Origin: Poriferisodalis sp965226645
GTDB taxonomy: Bacteria; Actinomycetota; Acidimicrobiia; Acidimicrobiales; Poriferisodalaceae
Assembly (NCBI GenBank): GCA_965226645.1
Contig: CBDDDL010000002.1
Location: forward strand, 186,001 to 250,000
DNA length: 64,000 nt
Direction: 5' to 3'
Shown: positions 43,947-52,489 of the stretch, one piece after another
Numbering within the stretch: the first letter of the stretch is position 1
How the letters are laid out: every line of letters begins with the position of its first letter
Made by a program: the position numbers and the translations under genes
Notes under the pieces: model-generated
Told to the model about the DNA's origin: nothing
Seen by the model: the letters and a program-made list of their open reading frames with translations, nothing else
Databases searched by the model: none

Positions 43947-44990
43947 ATGAGCACACCATCGAATGCAGGATCGGCAAACGCAGGATCGGCAAACGCAGGA
44001 TCGGCGAACGCCGTCGGCGGCAGTGAACTCCCGGTCGTGTGGTTCGACCGCCCAGTCGGACGCTTGCAGCGAGAACTGCTCGAAGGCCGGGCACGCATTG
44101 CAGACGTGCGCGGCGACGACCCGCTGGAAGGCATCGAGACTGCCGAAGGCGCGATCGTGGGTGCTGCGATCCGCTACGACCGCAACGTCTACGAACGGGC
44201 TCCCAACTTGCGCGTCATTGCGCGGGCCGGGATCGGCTTCGACAATCTCGACCTCGACGACGCCACCGAGTTCGGCATAGCTGCCTGCAACACGCCCGAT
44301 GGACCGACCGTGTCCACCGCCGAGCAGGCCGTGGCGCTGATCTTCGCAATCACCAAGGGGGTGCGGGAATCGGTTGATCGGCTGGAAGCGGCCGAGGGCG
44401 ACTACTGGGCACGCCACGGCCACCTCGAACTGCGCGGCTCGACCCTCGCGCTGCTCGGCCTCGGCCGCATCGGCGGCTACGTGGCCCGCGTGATGTCGGC
44501 GGTCGGCATGAACGTGGTGGCGTACGACCCGTATGTGAGCGACGAGCGCATCGCCGAACTGGGTGTGCGGCGAGCCAGCACGCCTGCTGACGCCGTGTCC
44601 GTGGCGCACGTGGTGTCTGTGCACGCGCCGCTGAGCGATGCGACCCGCCATCTGGTCGACGCCGACTTGCTTGCGGCGATGATCGACGGTGTTTACGTCG
44701 TCAACACCTCCCGCGGTGGCCTGGTTAACCAAGATGCCCTGCTGGTCGCGCTAAATGCCGGCAAGGTACGTGGTGCTGCGCTCGACGTGACCGAGCCCGA
44801 GCCGCTGCCAGCAGGCCACCCGCTGCTGGGACGCCCCGACGTGGTCATCACCCCGCACGTGGCATCGGCGACCGTGGCGGGCCGACGGCGCATCTTCACT
44901 CACGCCGTCGCAGAGGTGATGGCGGCGCTGGACGGCAACCAGCCGCCGAACATGCTGAACCCACGAGCCTGGCCAGGCCGCAACGCTTGA
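43947..44990 (+). CDS. D-isomer-specific 2-hydroxyacid dehydrogenase with NAGSA repeats
   Basis: A 347-residue NAD-dependent enzyme of the phosphoglycerate-dehydrogenase/CtBP family: GIGFDNLDLDDATEFGIAAC, LALLGLGRIGGYVARVMSAVG, VVNTSRGGLVNQDALLVAL (Arg), ALDVTEPEPLPAGHPLL (Glu) and VVITPHVASATVAGRR (His). It reduces a 2-keto acid or oxidises a hydroxy acid; the substrate is not clear. The N-terminus has NAGSA three times in a row (43960-44010), coded by a 15-base repeat, a linker not found in the family. ATG 43947; divergent from the P450. Confidence 0.85.
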   Translation: MSTPSNAGSANAGSANAGSANAVGGSELPVVWFDRPVGRLQRELLEGRARIADVRGDDPLEGIETAEGAIVGAAIRYDRNVYERAPNLRVIARAGIGFDNLDLDDATEFGIAACNTPDGPTVSTAEQAVALIFAITKGVRESVDRLEAAEGDYWARHGHLELRGSTLALLGLGRIGGYVARVMSAVGMNVVAYDPYVSDERIAELGVRRASTPADAVSVAHVVSVHAPLSDATRHLVDADLLAAMIDGVYVVNTSRGGLVNQDALLVALNAGKVRGAALDVTEPEPLPAGHPLLGRPDVVITPHVASATVAGRRRIFTHAVAEVMAALDGNQPPNMLNPRAWPGRNA

Positions 44991-45226
44991 CTCCCCGAAC
45001 GCCTGCAGCGCAAGTAGGGGTGGCGCAGGAAGGCGCAGCGCGGGAAGCGAGTTCAGTGGCGTAGCCGCTCAGGTACGAGCCCAGAGGCGGAAAGTGCGGA
45101 CGTGGTACGGGGCGGCTCAATGCTGATAAACAATGTGGCCGTATGTTGCTCGCTCATGTTTTCGTGAAAGCTGGGGCGAGTCAGGTTGTCCGTTCGGACG
45201 GCGTTGGTTGTGGTCGCGGCGTCCGC
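44991..45226. other. intergenic region, no gene seen
   Basis: About 240 bases before the subtilase gene. It has GTCCG-TT-CGGAC at about 45189-45200, a small palindrome, and a T-rich patch near 45140-45165 that may hold a promoter. Nothing else stands out. Confidence 0.4.
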
Positions 45227-45258
45227 AGAAGGAGTCCGCTATGACCCCCCTCCCCCCC
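45227..45258 (+). promoter_or_regulatory. Shine-Dalgarno, ATG and phase-variable poly-C tract of the subtilase gene
   Basis: AGAAGGAG at 45227-45234 stands 6 bases before ATG 45241, followed by C6-T-C7 (45245-45258). Read from this ATG, translation stops after 13 codons (MTPLPPIARCRAS). With one C fewer it would read MTPLPPSRGVGRAKRSRLGR and run into the signal peptide of the large ORF. The frame thus depends on the length of the C-tract. Confidence 0.75.
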
Positions 45259-45292
45259 ATCGCGAGGTGTAGGGCGAGCTAAACGCAGCCGC

Positions 45293-48200
45293 TTGGGCCG
45301 TTTGGCTGCCGCGGCGTTGACGGTGTTCGCCGCTGGTGCGGTACTGGTGGCAGTGCCCACCGGCCCGGTTGCTGCGCAGTCTGTGCCGTCGAGCGGCGGC
45401 GTGGTGGTGATCGCGAATGGCTGGTCGTCGGCCGATGTCGGGGCGGCTGCGCCGTTGGCGGGACGTCTCGACGCCAGTGTGTTGTACGCGTCGGCATCGT
45501 CGCTGGGTGACGCGACCGAGCAGGCGTTGGAGCAGCTGGCGCCCTCACGGGTCATTCTCGTGGGCGGCACCGGCGCCCTCAAAGCACGCGTCTCCTCGGA
45601 GGTCCGCCGGCTCCTGCCCGATGCGAGGGTGACGCGGCACAACGGCAGCGACCGCATCGACACCGCAGCCAAGGCCGCGCTGTCCGCGCCTGCGGTGCCC
45701 AGGGGTCGCCCGGTGGTGATCGCGAACGGCTGGTCGCCATCCGATGTCGGCGCCGCAGCACCGCTTGCCGCGTCCCTGGGCGGCAGCCTGCTGTTCGCCA
45801 ATCGCAACAGCCTCGGCGACCCCACTGTCACCGCACTGAACCGGCTTGGCCCTTCGAAGGTCATCATCGTGGGCGGCACCGCCGCTCTCAGCACACGCAT
45901 CGAGACAGAACTCGCCGGCGTCGTAGCGGGCGTTCGTACCCAGCGTCTCGGCGGATCGGACCGAGTCGACACCGCAGCACGCGGCGCCGAACTCGCCGAT
46001 GTGGGCCTCGGCGAGCCGGTCGTACTCGCGAATGGCTGGTCCGCCGCCGACGTGGGCATCGCAGCACCCTTGGCGGCGGCTCTGGACGGCAGCGTCCTGT
46101 TCACCGGGCGCAGCGCTCTGGGAGTGCGCACCGCGCGGGCACTGGAACGCCTGAGCCCGTCACGGATCATTCTGGTGGGCGCCAGCACCCGGCTCGCCGA
46201 AACCCTCGACGCAGAACTCGAGCGGCTGCGGCCGGGCACACCAAGGGTCAACGTCGTGGGCCCGGACCGCATCAGCACCGCCGCGCTGGCGGCACTGTTC
46301 GCGGTCGAGTTCAACGCCGAACAGCAACGCTTCGAAGACGCCGTCTCCACCATCGCCCCGGGAGGAGCCGACTGCGACGCCGCCCCCCAGTTCGACGTTG
46401 CCGACATCGACGTGGTCGATCCCCCCGCCGACCTCAACGACCCCACCGCGCCCCTCACCGTCGCCGAGGTGGTGCGCATCGCGGGCGGCTGCGCCCTCGT
46501 CGACTACGTGATGCTCGACGGTCGCACCGTCGCCGAGATCCGCAACCTGCTCGCCGACGAGCCCACTGTGTTCGCCGTCGGCGAACCACTGCGTGGCTTC
46601 GAGCCGAACCATGACACCGGTGCACACAGCGGATACGCACCCGACTCAGGCAGCCACTACGACGACGGCGCCGGCGAACAATGGCACCTGCCCGCCGACT
46701 ACATGGAACAACTCTGGGACGGCTGGGACTCAGCCAATCCGATCACCGTCGCGGTGATCGACACAGGCGTAGACGTGACGCACCCAGACCTCGACGACCG
46801 GATTGCCGACGATCCCTTGGGCGACTGTCACGACACTGACACCGATGGCCACGGAACTCACGTAGCTGGAATCATCGCCGCAGAGAAAAACGACCAGCAT
46901 GTAGCCGGGGTTGCACCGCAAGCGAGCATTCTCCCTATCGGCGGTGTGGTAACGGGCACGACATGCGTCATCGTCGGCGCACCGGTAGCGATCATCGACG
47001 CGCTCAATCGATCCGAAGAGAGTCGCCCCAAGGTCATCAACATGTCCTTCGGCGCGGACTTCGCGGCGCGCCCGCCGGATGACTCATGCGGAGAGATCGA
47101 TCGCGGATGGCGCTTGGGGGACCTCGCTGACCGGGTCGACAATCTGGAGATGACCGTCGGCGACCTCACGACAGCGATCGACAACAGCTGCGATGCATTC
47201 CGACAAGTACTCAATATCGCCGAGGAACTCAACGTGGTCGCGGTCGCAGCGGCAGGCAACTGCTTTGAGAGCTGTGACGCATGGACCCTGGACACCACAA
47301 CCGACCCGGCTACATGGACGGAACAACCGAACGTCGTCAATGCCTTGTCACTGCCCGCAGCATTCGACACAGTGATCGCGGTCGCAGCCGTGGGCCAAGA
47401 CGGCAACCGATCCAGCTACAGCAGCGCCCATGACTACGTGGACATCGCCGCGCCAGGCGGCAACCACGATCCCGGCATCTTGTCCACAGTGCCGCTCCTG
47501 ACATGCGTTACAAATACCCACCCGGAATCAGGCTCCGACTACTGGTCGCCCAACGGCTGCGGAATCGACAATCCCCCAGCCGAATGCGACGACGTTGCAA
47601 CGCTCGATCCGAATCAATTCAACGAGCCCACCGACTGCGCACACCACGTCGGCTACGCCAGCGGCACGTCGATGGCCTCGCCCTTCGTGGCCGGTGTCGT
47701 GGCGCACATGCTGAACCGCCACCCCGATGCCACACCCGAGCAAGTGCGCCTCGCTCTCGCCGAGTCCGCGCAGGATCGTGGTGACCCGGGCAAAGACGAC
47801 GAATACGGGCACGGCATCGTCCAGCCGCTCGCTGCGATCGACCGGCTCGGCGAGATTCTTGCCGGTGTGAACGTCAATGTTCGCGAGGACACGCCCGCAC
47901 CATCGCTGGAGGCCCTCGACGTCTACCCGCCAGGTCTTGCGGGCATTTCGCCCCCGATTTCGCTGCAGCCGACGCTTTCGCCTGAAACCACGTCCTACAC
48001 CGCCACCGTCCCCGCCGGTACCTCATACGTGACCGTCGAGGCGAGAACGGCAAGCGGCTTTCGCTTGGAGGAGCCGTCTTCGCCCCCAGACGCTGACCCC
48101 GGGCGTCCCGGATACCAGGTCAGGCTGGATGCGCAAATTCGGCCTCCGTCCCCTGACAGCGCCGACAAGCCCGGCACTTCGGCGGCTGTCGGAGAGCGTT

Positions 48201-49681
48201 TCTTGGAAGTAGTCGGCGACGAATGGTCGGGGTCGGTCATCGTGGCGTCCAGCGAGAACTTCCCCGACGGGCTCGCAGCAGCGTCGCTGGCCGGTGCGCT
48301 GCGAGCGCCGATCCTGCTGACCCCACGTGACCGTCTCGCCCGCAGCATCGCTGACTTCGTCCGAAATGAAGACGTCACAGAAGTGGTCATCATGGGTGGC
48401 GGCGCCGCCGTGTCCGAAAGCGTCGAACGGGCGCTGGGCGCCATCGTCGGGAGTTCGGCCGTGACGCGTTTGTGGGGCCCCGACCGCTACGAGACAGCGC
48501 TGCGAATCGCCGAACGAGTCGCAGCCGAACCTGGCGGCCTCGGCGACCTGTGCGGCACCGACGAGCGCTCCGTGTTCATCGCCACCGGCAGCGGCTCCGC
48601 CGACGCGCTCGCCACGTCGCCCGCCGCATACGCCGCCAAGACACCCGTGCTGCTGGTGGACCCCAACGCCAGAACACTGCACAACGGCGTGCGCGCCTTC
48701 ATCCGAACTCACGGCATCGAGGCCGCCGTCATTCTTGGCGGCACCGGTGCAGTGCCCGAGCACCTTCGCCAAGAGCTCTTACAGCTCAGCTCGATCAACC
48801 GAGTCCCCCGAGTCGCAGGTGACGACCGCTTCGAAACGGCAGCGCAACTCGCGACCGAAATCGTGTCCAAGTGCTACGACAACGTAGAAACGATCGGTCT
48901 CGCCAACGGCCAAGGCTTCGCCGACGCACTCGCCGCCGGACCACTCACCGCCGAACTCAAAGGCGTCATGCTCCTCACCGGCCCAGACGACGTGCCCCCA
49001 GCAACCCTCGACGCCATGACCCAGATCGGCAAAGAAGCCCAACTCGTCAACATCACCCTCGCACTGCTCGCCGTCGGCGACATCGCCGAAGCCGACAACG
49101 CCGTCACCGAAGCAAACAACACCGCCGGACAACAACTCCACGGCCAGCCAACGCTTGGCCCCGCAATCGCCATCAGCACTGGCCTCTGGTATTCGTGTGG
49201 GATCAGGACCAGCGGCACAGTCCAATGCTGGGGAGACAACTCCAATGGTGAATCAGATCCGCCATCAGGACAATTCACCGCCATTGACGCTGGCATCTGG
49301 CATTCGTGTGGGATCAGGACCAACGGCACCGCCCAATGCTGGGGACAAAACGCCTTGGGCGAATCAGATCCGCCATCAGGACAATTCACCGCCATCAGCG
49401 CTGGCGGTTGGTATTCGTGTGGGATCAGGACCAACGGCACCGCCCAATGCTGGGGACAAAACGCCTTGGGCGAATCAGATGCACCATCAGGACAATTCAC
49501 CGCCATCAGCGCTGGCGGTTGGTATTCGTGTGGGATCAGGACCAACGGCACCGCCCAATGCTGGGGTGAATCAGATCCGCCATCAGGACAATTCACCGCC
49601 ATCAGCGCTGGCGTCATGGCATTCGTGTGGGATCAGGACCAACGGCACCGCCCAATGCTGGGGACGCAACACCTGGGGTGA
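45293..49681 (+). CDS. secreted subtilase with six cell-wall-binding-2 repeats and RCC1-like repeats
   Basis: The ORF of 1462 codons opens within a signal peptide (LGRLAAAALTVFAAGAVLVA, then VAAQS); the real ATG is likely 45241, out of frame as assembled. Domains: three CWB2 repeats at about 40-330 (ANGWSSADVGAAAPLAG, VGGTGALKA, GSDRIDTAA), an S8 protease at about 475-840 (AVIDTGVDVTHPDL Asp near 488, GHGTHVAGI His near 520, SGTSMASPFVAGV Ser near 790), a cadherin-like beta sandwich (SLQPTLSPETTSYTATVPAG) near 880-930, three more CWB2 repeats at about 970-1265, and 111-bp repeats coding IRTNGTAQCWG and SGQFTAISAG from about 1296. The ORF ends in a frameshifted repeat; the true C-terminus lies in another frame up to 50115. 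It should be a cell-surface protease anchored by its CWB2 repeats. Confidence 0.85.
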   Translation: MGRLAAAALTVFAAGAVLVAVPTGPVAAQSVPSSGGVVVIANGWSSADVGAAAPLAGRLDASVLYASASSLGDATEQALEQLAPSRVILVGGTGALKARVSSEVRRLLPDARVTRHNGSDRIDTAAKAALSAPAVPRGRPVVIANGWSPSDVGAAAPLAASLGGSLLFANRNSLGDPTVTALNRLGPSKVIIVGGTAALSTRIETELAGVVAGVRTQRLGGSDRVDTAARGAELADVGLGEPVVLANGWSAADVGIAAPLAAALDGSVLFTGRSALGVRTARALERLSPSRIILVGASTRLAETLDAELERLRPGTPRVNVVGPDRISTAALAALFAVEFNAEQQRFEDAVSTIAPGGADCDAAPQFDVADIDVVDPPADLNDPTAPLTVAEVVRIAGGCALVDYVMLDGRTVAEIRNLLADEPTVFAVGEPLRGFEPNHDTGAHSGYAPDSGSHYDDGAGEQWHLPADYMEQLWDGWDSANPITVAVIDTGVDVTHPDLDDRIADDPLGDCHDTDTDGHGTHVAGIIAAEKNDQHVAGVAPQASILPIGGVVTGTTCVIVGAPVAIIDALNRSEESRPKVINMSFGADFAARPPDDSCGEIDRGWRLGDLADRVDNLEMTVGDLTTAIDNSCDAFRQVLNIAEELNVVAVAAAGNCFESCDAWTLDTTTDPATWTEQPNVVNALSLPAAFDTVIAVAAVGQDGNRSSYSSAHDYVDIAAPGGNHDPGILSTVPLLTCVTNTHPESGSDYWSPNGCGIDNPPAECDDVATLDPNQFNEPTDCAHHVGYASGTSMASPFVAGVVAHMLNRHPDATPEQVRLALAESAQDRGDPGKDDEYGHGIVQPLAAIDRLGEILAGVNVNVREDTPAPSLEALDVYPPGLAGISPPISLQPTLSPETTSYTATVPAGTSYVTVEARTASGFRLEEPSSPPDADPGRPGYQVRLDAQIRPPSPDSADKPGTSAAVGERFLEVVGDEWSGSVIVASSENFPDGLAAASLAGALRAPILLTPRDRLARSIADFVRNEDVTEVVIMGGGAAVSESVERALGAIVGSSAVTRLWGPDRYETALRIAERVAAEPGGLGDLCGTDERSVFIATGSGSADALATSPAAYAAKTPVLLVDPNARTLHNGVRAFIRTHGIEAAVILGGTGAVPEHLRQELLQLSSINRVPRVAGDDRFETAAQLATEIVSKCYDNVETIGLANGQGFADALAAGPLTAELKGVMLLTGPDDVPPATLDAMTQIGKEAQLVNITLALLAVGDIAEADNAVTEANNTAGQQLHGQPTLGPAIAISTGLWYSCGIRTSGTVQCWGDNSNGESDPPSGQFTAIDAGIWHSCGIRTNGTAQCWGQNALGESDPPSGQFTAISAGGWYSCGIRTNGTAQCWGQNALGESDAPSGQFTAISAGGWYSCGIRTNGTAQCWGESDPPSGQFTAISAGVMAFVWDQDQRHRPMLGTQHLG

Positions 49682-49922
49682 ATCAGATCCGCCATCAGGA
49701 CAATTCACCGCCATCAGCGCTGGCGACATGGCATTCGTGTGGGATCAGGACCAACGGCACCGCCCAATGCTGGGGACGCAACACCTGGGGTGAATCAGAT
49801 CCGCCATCAGGACAATTCACCGCCATCAGCGCTGGCGACATCCATTCGTGTGGGATCAGGACCAACGGCACCGCCCAATGCTGGGGAGACAACTCCCGTG
49901 GTCAATCAGGTCCGTCTTCCGG
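49192..49922 (+). repeat. seven-copy 111-bp coding repeat with two frame changes
   Basis: Copies start at TTCGTGTGGG at 49192, 49303, 49414, 49525, 49622, 49734 and 49845. Periods are 111, 111, 111, 97, 112 and 111. Copies 1-4 read in one frame (tat-TCG), copy 5 in a second and copies 6-7 in the third; each shift is an extra base in the GGCGTCATGG or GGCGACATGG junction, and copy 4 also lacks 15 bases. All three frames stay open over the array. Confidence 0.9.
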
Positions 49923-50115
49923 ACAATTCCAAACAGAAACGTCGCGTCCCCCCGACGTCGATGCTCCACCCCTGACAACTGACATCGAGACAATCTCCGT
50001 CCCCGCAGACAGCACTTCCACCACAGGCGGCACTACAACCGTCACCTTGGTGGTCGCTGCCACGGACGAGTCAGATCAAACGACGACCTATCAACTCGCC
50101 ATCAACACCGAATAG
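49627..50115 (+). pseudogene. out-of-frame 3' part of the subtilase gene
   Basis: This frame encodes the last two proper repeats (HSCGIRTNGTAQCWGRN and HSCGIRTNGTAQCWGDN) and a C-terminal beta-rich tail (TDIETISVPADSTSTTGG, TVTLVVAATDESDQTTTY, ending LAINTE) that belongs to the large surface protein. It is cut from the main ORF by the two frame changes in the repeat array. It would be translated only if the frame were restored. Confidence 0.7.
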
Positions 50116-50168
50116 CAAACACTCAACAGCCATTTACATTGTCGGAAGAATATGGGGAGGACGCAACC

Positions 50169-50909
50169 ATGACCGATGAACAGAAGAGGATCAAAGAACA
50201 GAAGAGATTGCTCGCCGATCTGCTGTTTAATGAAATACGGGATCGGACGCCAGGCGGAGACGGTGTGGCTAGATCTCGAGAGCTTGACCAAGACGCCATC
50301 AAGCAGAAAAAGGCTATACGCAATTGGTTGAAAGAACAAGGCCGATTTGAGCTAGTGGCACTCCAGACCGTGCAGGGGTTCCCGCTCACTTCTACAGCGC
50401 GACCCTCGCCAACATCCCGGCCTGTTGATCTCGCGGTCGCGATAAGGGGTTCTCTGTCCGAGAGTTGGGCAGAGCAGAGCGCAGATGCATTACTCGCCGG
50501 CGTGAAAAAGGGCATCTGCCCCGAAAAGGGCATCTCCCCCGATCAGTACACGCTCTTGCAACGGTATGCCGCGGCACTTCTACTCGAATTCTTGCCCTTC
50601 GACTGGCCACTCGAACTAATCCTAGAGAGTGTTCCGAGCATTCGTATCATCTTGGATAAACTGGATTCGTTCAGCGACAAGGCCGAAGTTCAACAACGTG
50701 CCGATTTGGTCCAGAAATACTGTCGGCGCCGTGCTCGCGCGAAACTGAGTATTCGCACCACGGATAAGACAAAGAACTTGAAGTTGGTTCTCGCGTTGGA
50801 GGAGCTGGTCGGACAAGGCGAGCAGCCATCGACAATATCGGACACAATTTGGAACTTCATACGTCTGCTTCTTGAATTTCTTAAGTCCCTTGGAACGGGT
50901 GATGCGTGA
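50169..50909 (+). CDS. hypothetical protein with lower GC
   Basis: A 246-residue soluble protein from ATG 50169, chosen because GGGGAGG at 50154-50160 lies 8 bases upstream. It starts with a charged helix (TDEQKRIKEQKRLLADLLFN) and is Leu/Lys rich with helical text (LLQRYAAALLLEFLPFDWPL, VQQRADLVQKYCRRRARAK). Codon use is visibly less GC-rich than in neighbours (AAA, AAG, TTG and ATA common), which points to recent transfer. A short internal duplication gives KGICPE and KGISPD. No family recognised. Confidence 0.7.
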   Translation: MTDEQKRIKEQKRLLADLLFNEIRDRTPGGDGVARSRELDQDAIKQKKAIRNWLKEQGRFELVALQTVQGFPLTSTARPSPTSRPVDLAVAIRGSLSESWAEQSADALLAGVKKGICPEKGISPDQYTLLQRYAAALLLEFLPFDWPLELILESVPSIRIILDKLDSFSDKAEVQQRADLVQKYCRRRARAKLSIRTTDKTKNLKLVLALEELVGQGEQPSTISDTIWNFIRLLLEFLKSLGTGDA

Positions 50910-50958
50910 AATTGGAGCTCTCGCGGTTTTGTGCAATTGAGCGGCTGAGGATCCCTGT

Positions 50959-50980
50959 GTAACGGTAGAACGACCGTTAC
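50959..50980. terminator. 8-bp perfect hairpin after the low-GC gene
   Basis: GTAACGGT and ACCGTTAC pair around AGAACG, 49 bases after the stop at 50909. It may end transcription of that gene or be an operator palindrome. No T-run follows. Confidence 0.4.
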
Positions 50981-51158
50981 GGCGCTCGTCCGCATCACGC
51001 TCACACCATCGCACGCGCTCTGACATCTCGACGCCTCAGGAGCGGACAGCGAATCCGGTACCGCTCCGGGCTTCGCTGCTGGAGCGCCCGCTGGGTCGTG
51101 GACGTGGTTGAGTTTGGGCCGTCGCCCGACGGCCAAGCGACGACCACATGCATGGTGC

Positions 51159-51610
51159 TCAATCTGCGCGCAGATGTCCTGCTTGGCATCGGTTTCCGAG
51201 CGCAGGCTGCGGGTGTCGGCAGCGCGTCTTCTTCCTCGTCAGCGCTCCGCAGACACCAGCCGCATCCTGGTGGTCCACGGCGGTTTCAGCAGGGAGGAAC
51301 TGCAGGCTGGCGACGGGCCGACGTAGCTGGCCTCCAGCGGGATGGCCATCGACTTGGAGCTCATCCAGTTCCGCCGTTCGCGCAGCCTTCCGGCGATCGA
51401 GTCGTCTCCTCCGATGAGCGTGTGATGAATGTCTTGAATGTCCTCGACGGTGATCTGTCTGCCACTGACCGCCACTCCGCAAGCGTGACTCGCCACGGCG
51501 ATATTTCTGAGTGCCTGCATCTCCACGCTGGGCGGCTTCTCGCCGAACAAGCCGAGCTGCGCCTCGGCCCGACGGCACGATTCCCGCCGGAAAACCACTG
51601 TCCCTGACAT
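51159..51610 (-). pseudogene. internally deleted Fic-family gene
   Basis: From 51610 the minus strand encodes AEAQLGLFGEKPPSVEMQAL, RNIAVASHACGVAVSGRQIT and RERRNWMSSKSMAI, matching the intact Fic protein at 52490-53893 (AEAQLSLFGERPPDTEMQAL; RDRQNWVGG). It then jumps, in another frame, to the C-terminal zinc-like tail GVCGALTRKKTRCRHPQPAL, close to GICGALTRSRRPCGHPRPRP of the intact copy. The whole catalytic Fic core (HPFPDGNGR) is deleted. The remnant is a dead paralogue on the opposite strand. Confidence 0.8.
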
Positions 51611-51633
51611 TGGGCCACAAGTAGGGTTGGCGC

Positions 51634-52017
51634 ATGGACTGGGGGTCGGTGCCGCCGCTGCTTACCGTCGTTGTTGCGTCGGTCGCCGCGCTCGCAGGTG
51701 CGATGTGGGCAGTCGTGAGAGTGATCCGTGCCGAGGTCTCAAACGCCATCCACTCCCGCTTCGACGCTGTGGAGTCACGCTTCGACGCGATGGACTACCG
51801 CTTCGACGCCATGGACGCGAAGTTCGAAGCCCGCTTCGACGCCATCGACGCCCGTTTCGACGGCGTGGACGCGAAGTTTGAAGCCCGCTTCGACGGTGTG
51901 GACAAGCGGTTCGACGGCGTCGATCGTCGACTCGACGAATTGCGCGTTGACTATCGCACCCTGGCCCAGCGAATCGACCGGATGGTCGAGGGGCTTCCAG
52001 CGTTGCAAGTGACCTAG
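51634..52017 (+). CDS. membrane-anchored heptad-repeat (coiled-coil) protein
   Basis: A 127-residue protein: an N-terminal membrane helix (VPPLLTVVVASVAALAGAMW), then eight or nine near-identical heptads (RFDAVES, RFDAMDY, RFDAMDA, KFEARFD, AIDARFD, GVDAKFE and similar) forming a long coiled coil, and RRLDELRVDYRTLAQRIDRM. The 21-base DNA repeats make the length prone to change. It resembles small holin-like or XhlA-like anchors but no family is certain. Confidence 0.7.
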   Translation: MDWGSVPPLLTVVVASVAALAGAMWAVVRVIRAEVSNAIHSRFDAVESRFDAMDYRFDAMDAKFEARFDAIDARFDGVDAKFEARFDGVDKRFDGVDRRLDELRVDYRTLAQRIDRMVEGLPALQVT

Positions 52018-52048
52018 CTCGGGCCACCGTCCGATTGTCCTCGTGCAT

Positions 52049-52097
52049 CACATTGTGCGGTTGTGCTTCACATTGTGAGATTGTGCACCGCAATGTG
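52049..52097. promoter_or_regulatory. three 20-bp iterons with CACATTGTG cores
   Basis: CACATTGTG at 52049-52057 and 52069-52077 and CGCAATGTG at 52089-52097 are spaced exactly 20 bases apart; the core CACA-T-TGTG is palindromic. They lie just before a truncated ATPase gene and look like a leftover operator. Confidence 0.6.
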
Positions 52098-52112
52098 TTG
52101 GCGTCAGGGGGC

Positions 52113-52322
52113 ATGGGAAATCTGCTGGGCGACCCCCCCCCCCCGAATCTCTTCACACCAGACTTCGGACAGCCGCCTCACTCCTACGTTGGGCGTGACG
52201 GCACGCTCGCCGAAATCCGGGCGGGACTCGGTGACGGGCCACGCGACCCCAGGCTTACGTCGCTGTTGCTCGGCCCGCGATGCTCCAGCAAGACCGTCAC
52301 ATTGAGGGCGTTTCGCGTCTGA
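52113..52322 (+). pseudogene. N-terminal fragment of an AAA ATPase
   Basis: The frame reads NLFTPDFGQPPHSYVGRDGT, LAEIRAGLGDGPRDPRLTSL and LLGPRCSSKTVTL, then stops. The pattern parallels the ATPase at 56473-57666 (FGTAPHTLVGRDGVLDRFR, then SSPRGSGKTVLL), but the Walker A is GPRCSSKT, with a glycine lost, and everything after it is gone. A run of 12 C at 52133-52144 lies inside. This is a dead fragment. Confidence 0.65.
52133..52144. repeat. C12 homopolymer
   Basis: Twelve consecutive C bases inside the truncated ATPase frame, coding four prolines. Such tracts are prone to slippage, and their length is also a common sequencing error. Confidence 0.8.
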
Positions 52323-52489
52323 GCGGGGGTTTGTGGCGTGAGGGACGTGGGCAGCCGTCGTGCGGGGCAACTGGTGAATGTCTTTGCCGTTGACGACGAC
52401 ATACGGCAAACTCGGGCGCACCAGCTCCCTGACTTTGCCGAATGCCAACTGTGGCGGCAATGTTCAGGCACCAACGAGGAGTGCCGACC

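Noticed and set aside
49192..49922. Possible CRISPR array
   Set aside because: The 111-bp units are contiguous and coding with no unique spacers.
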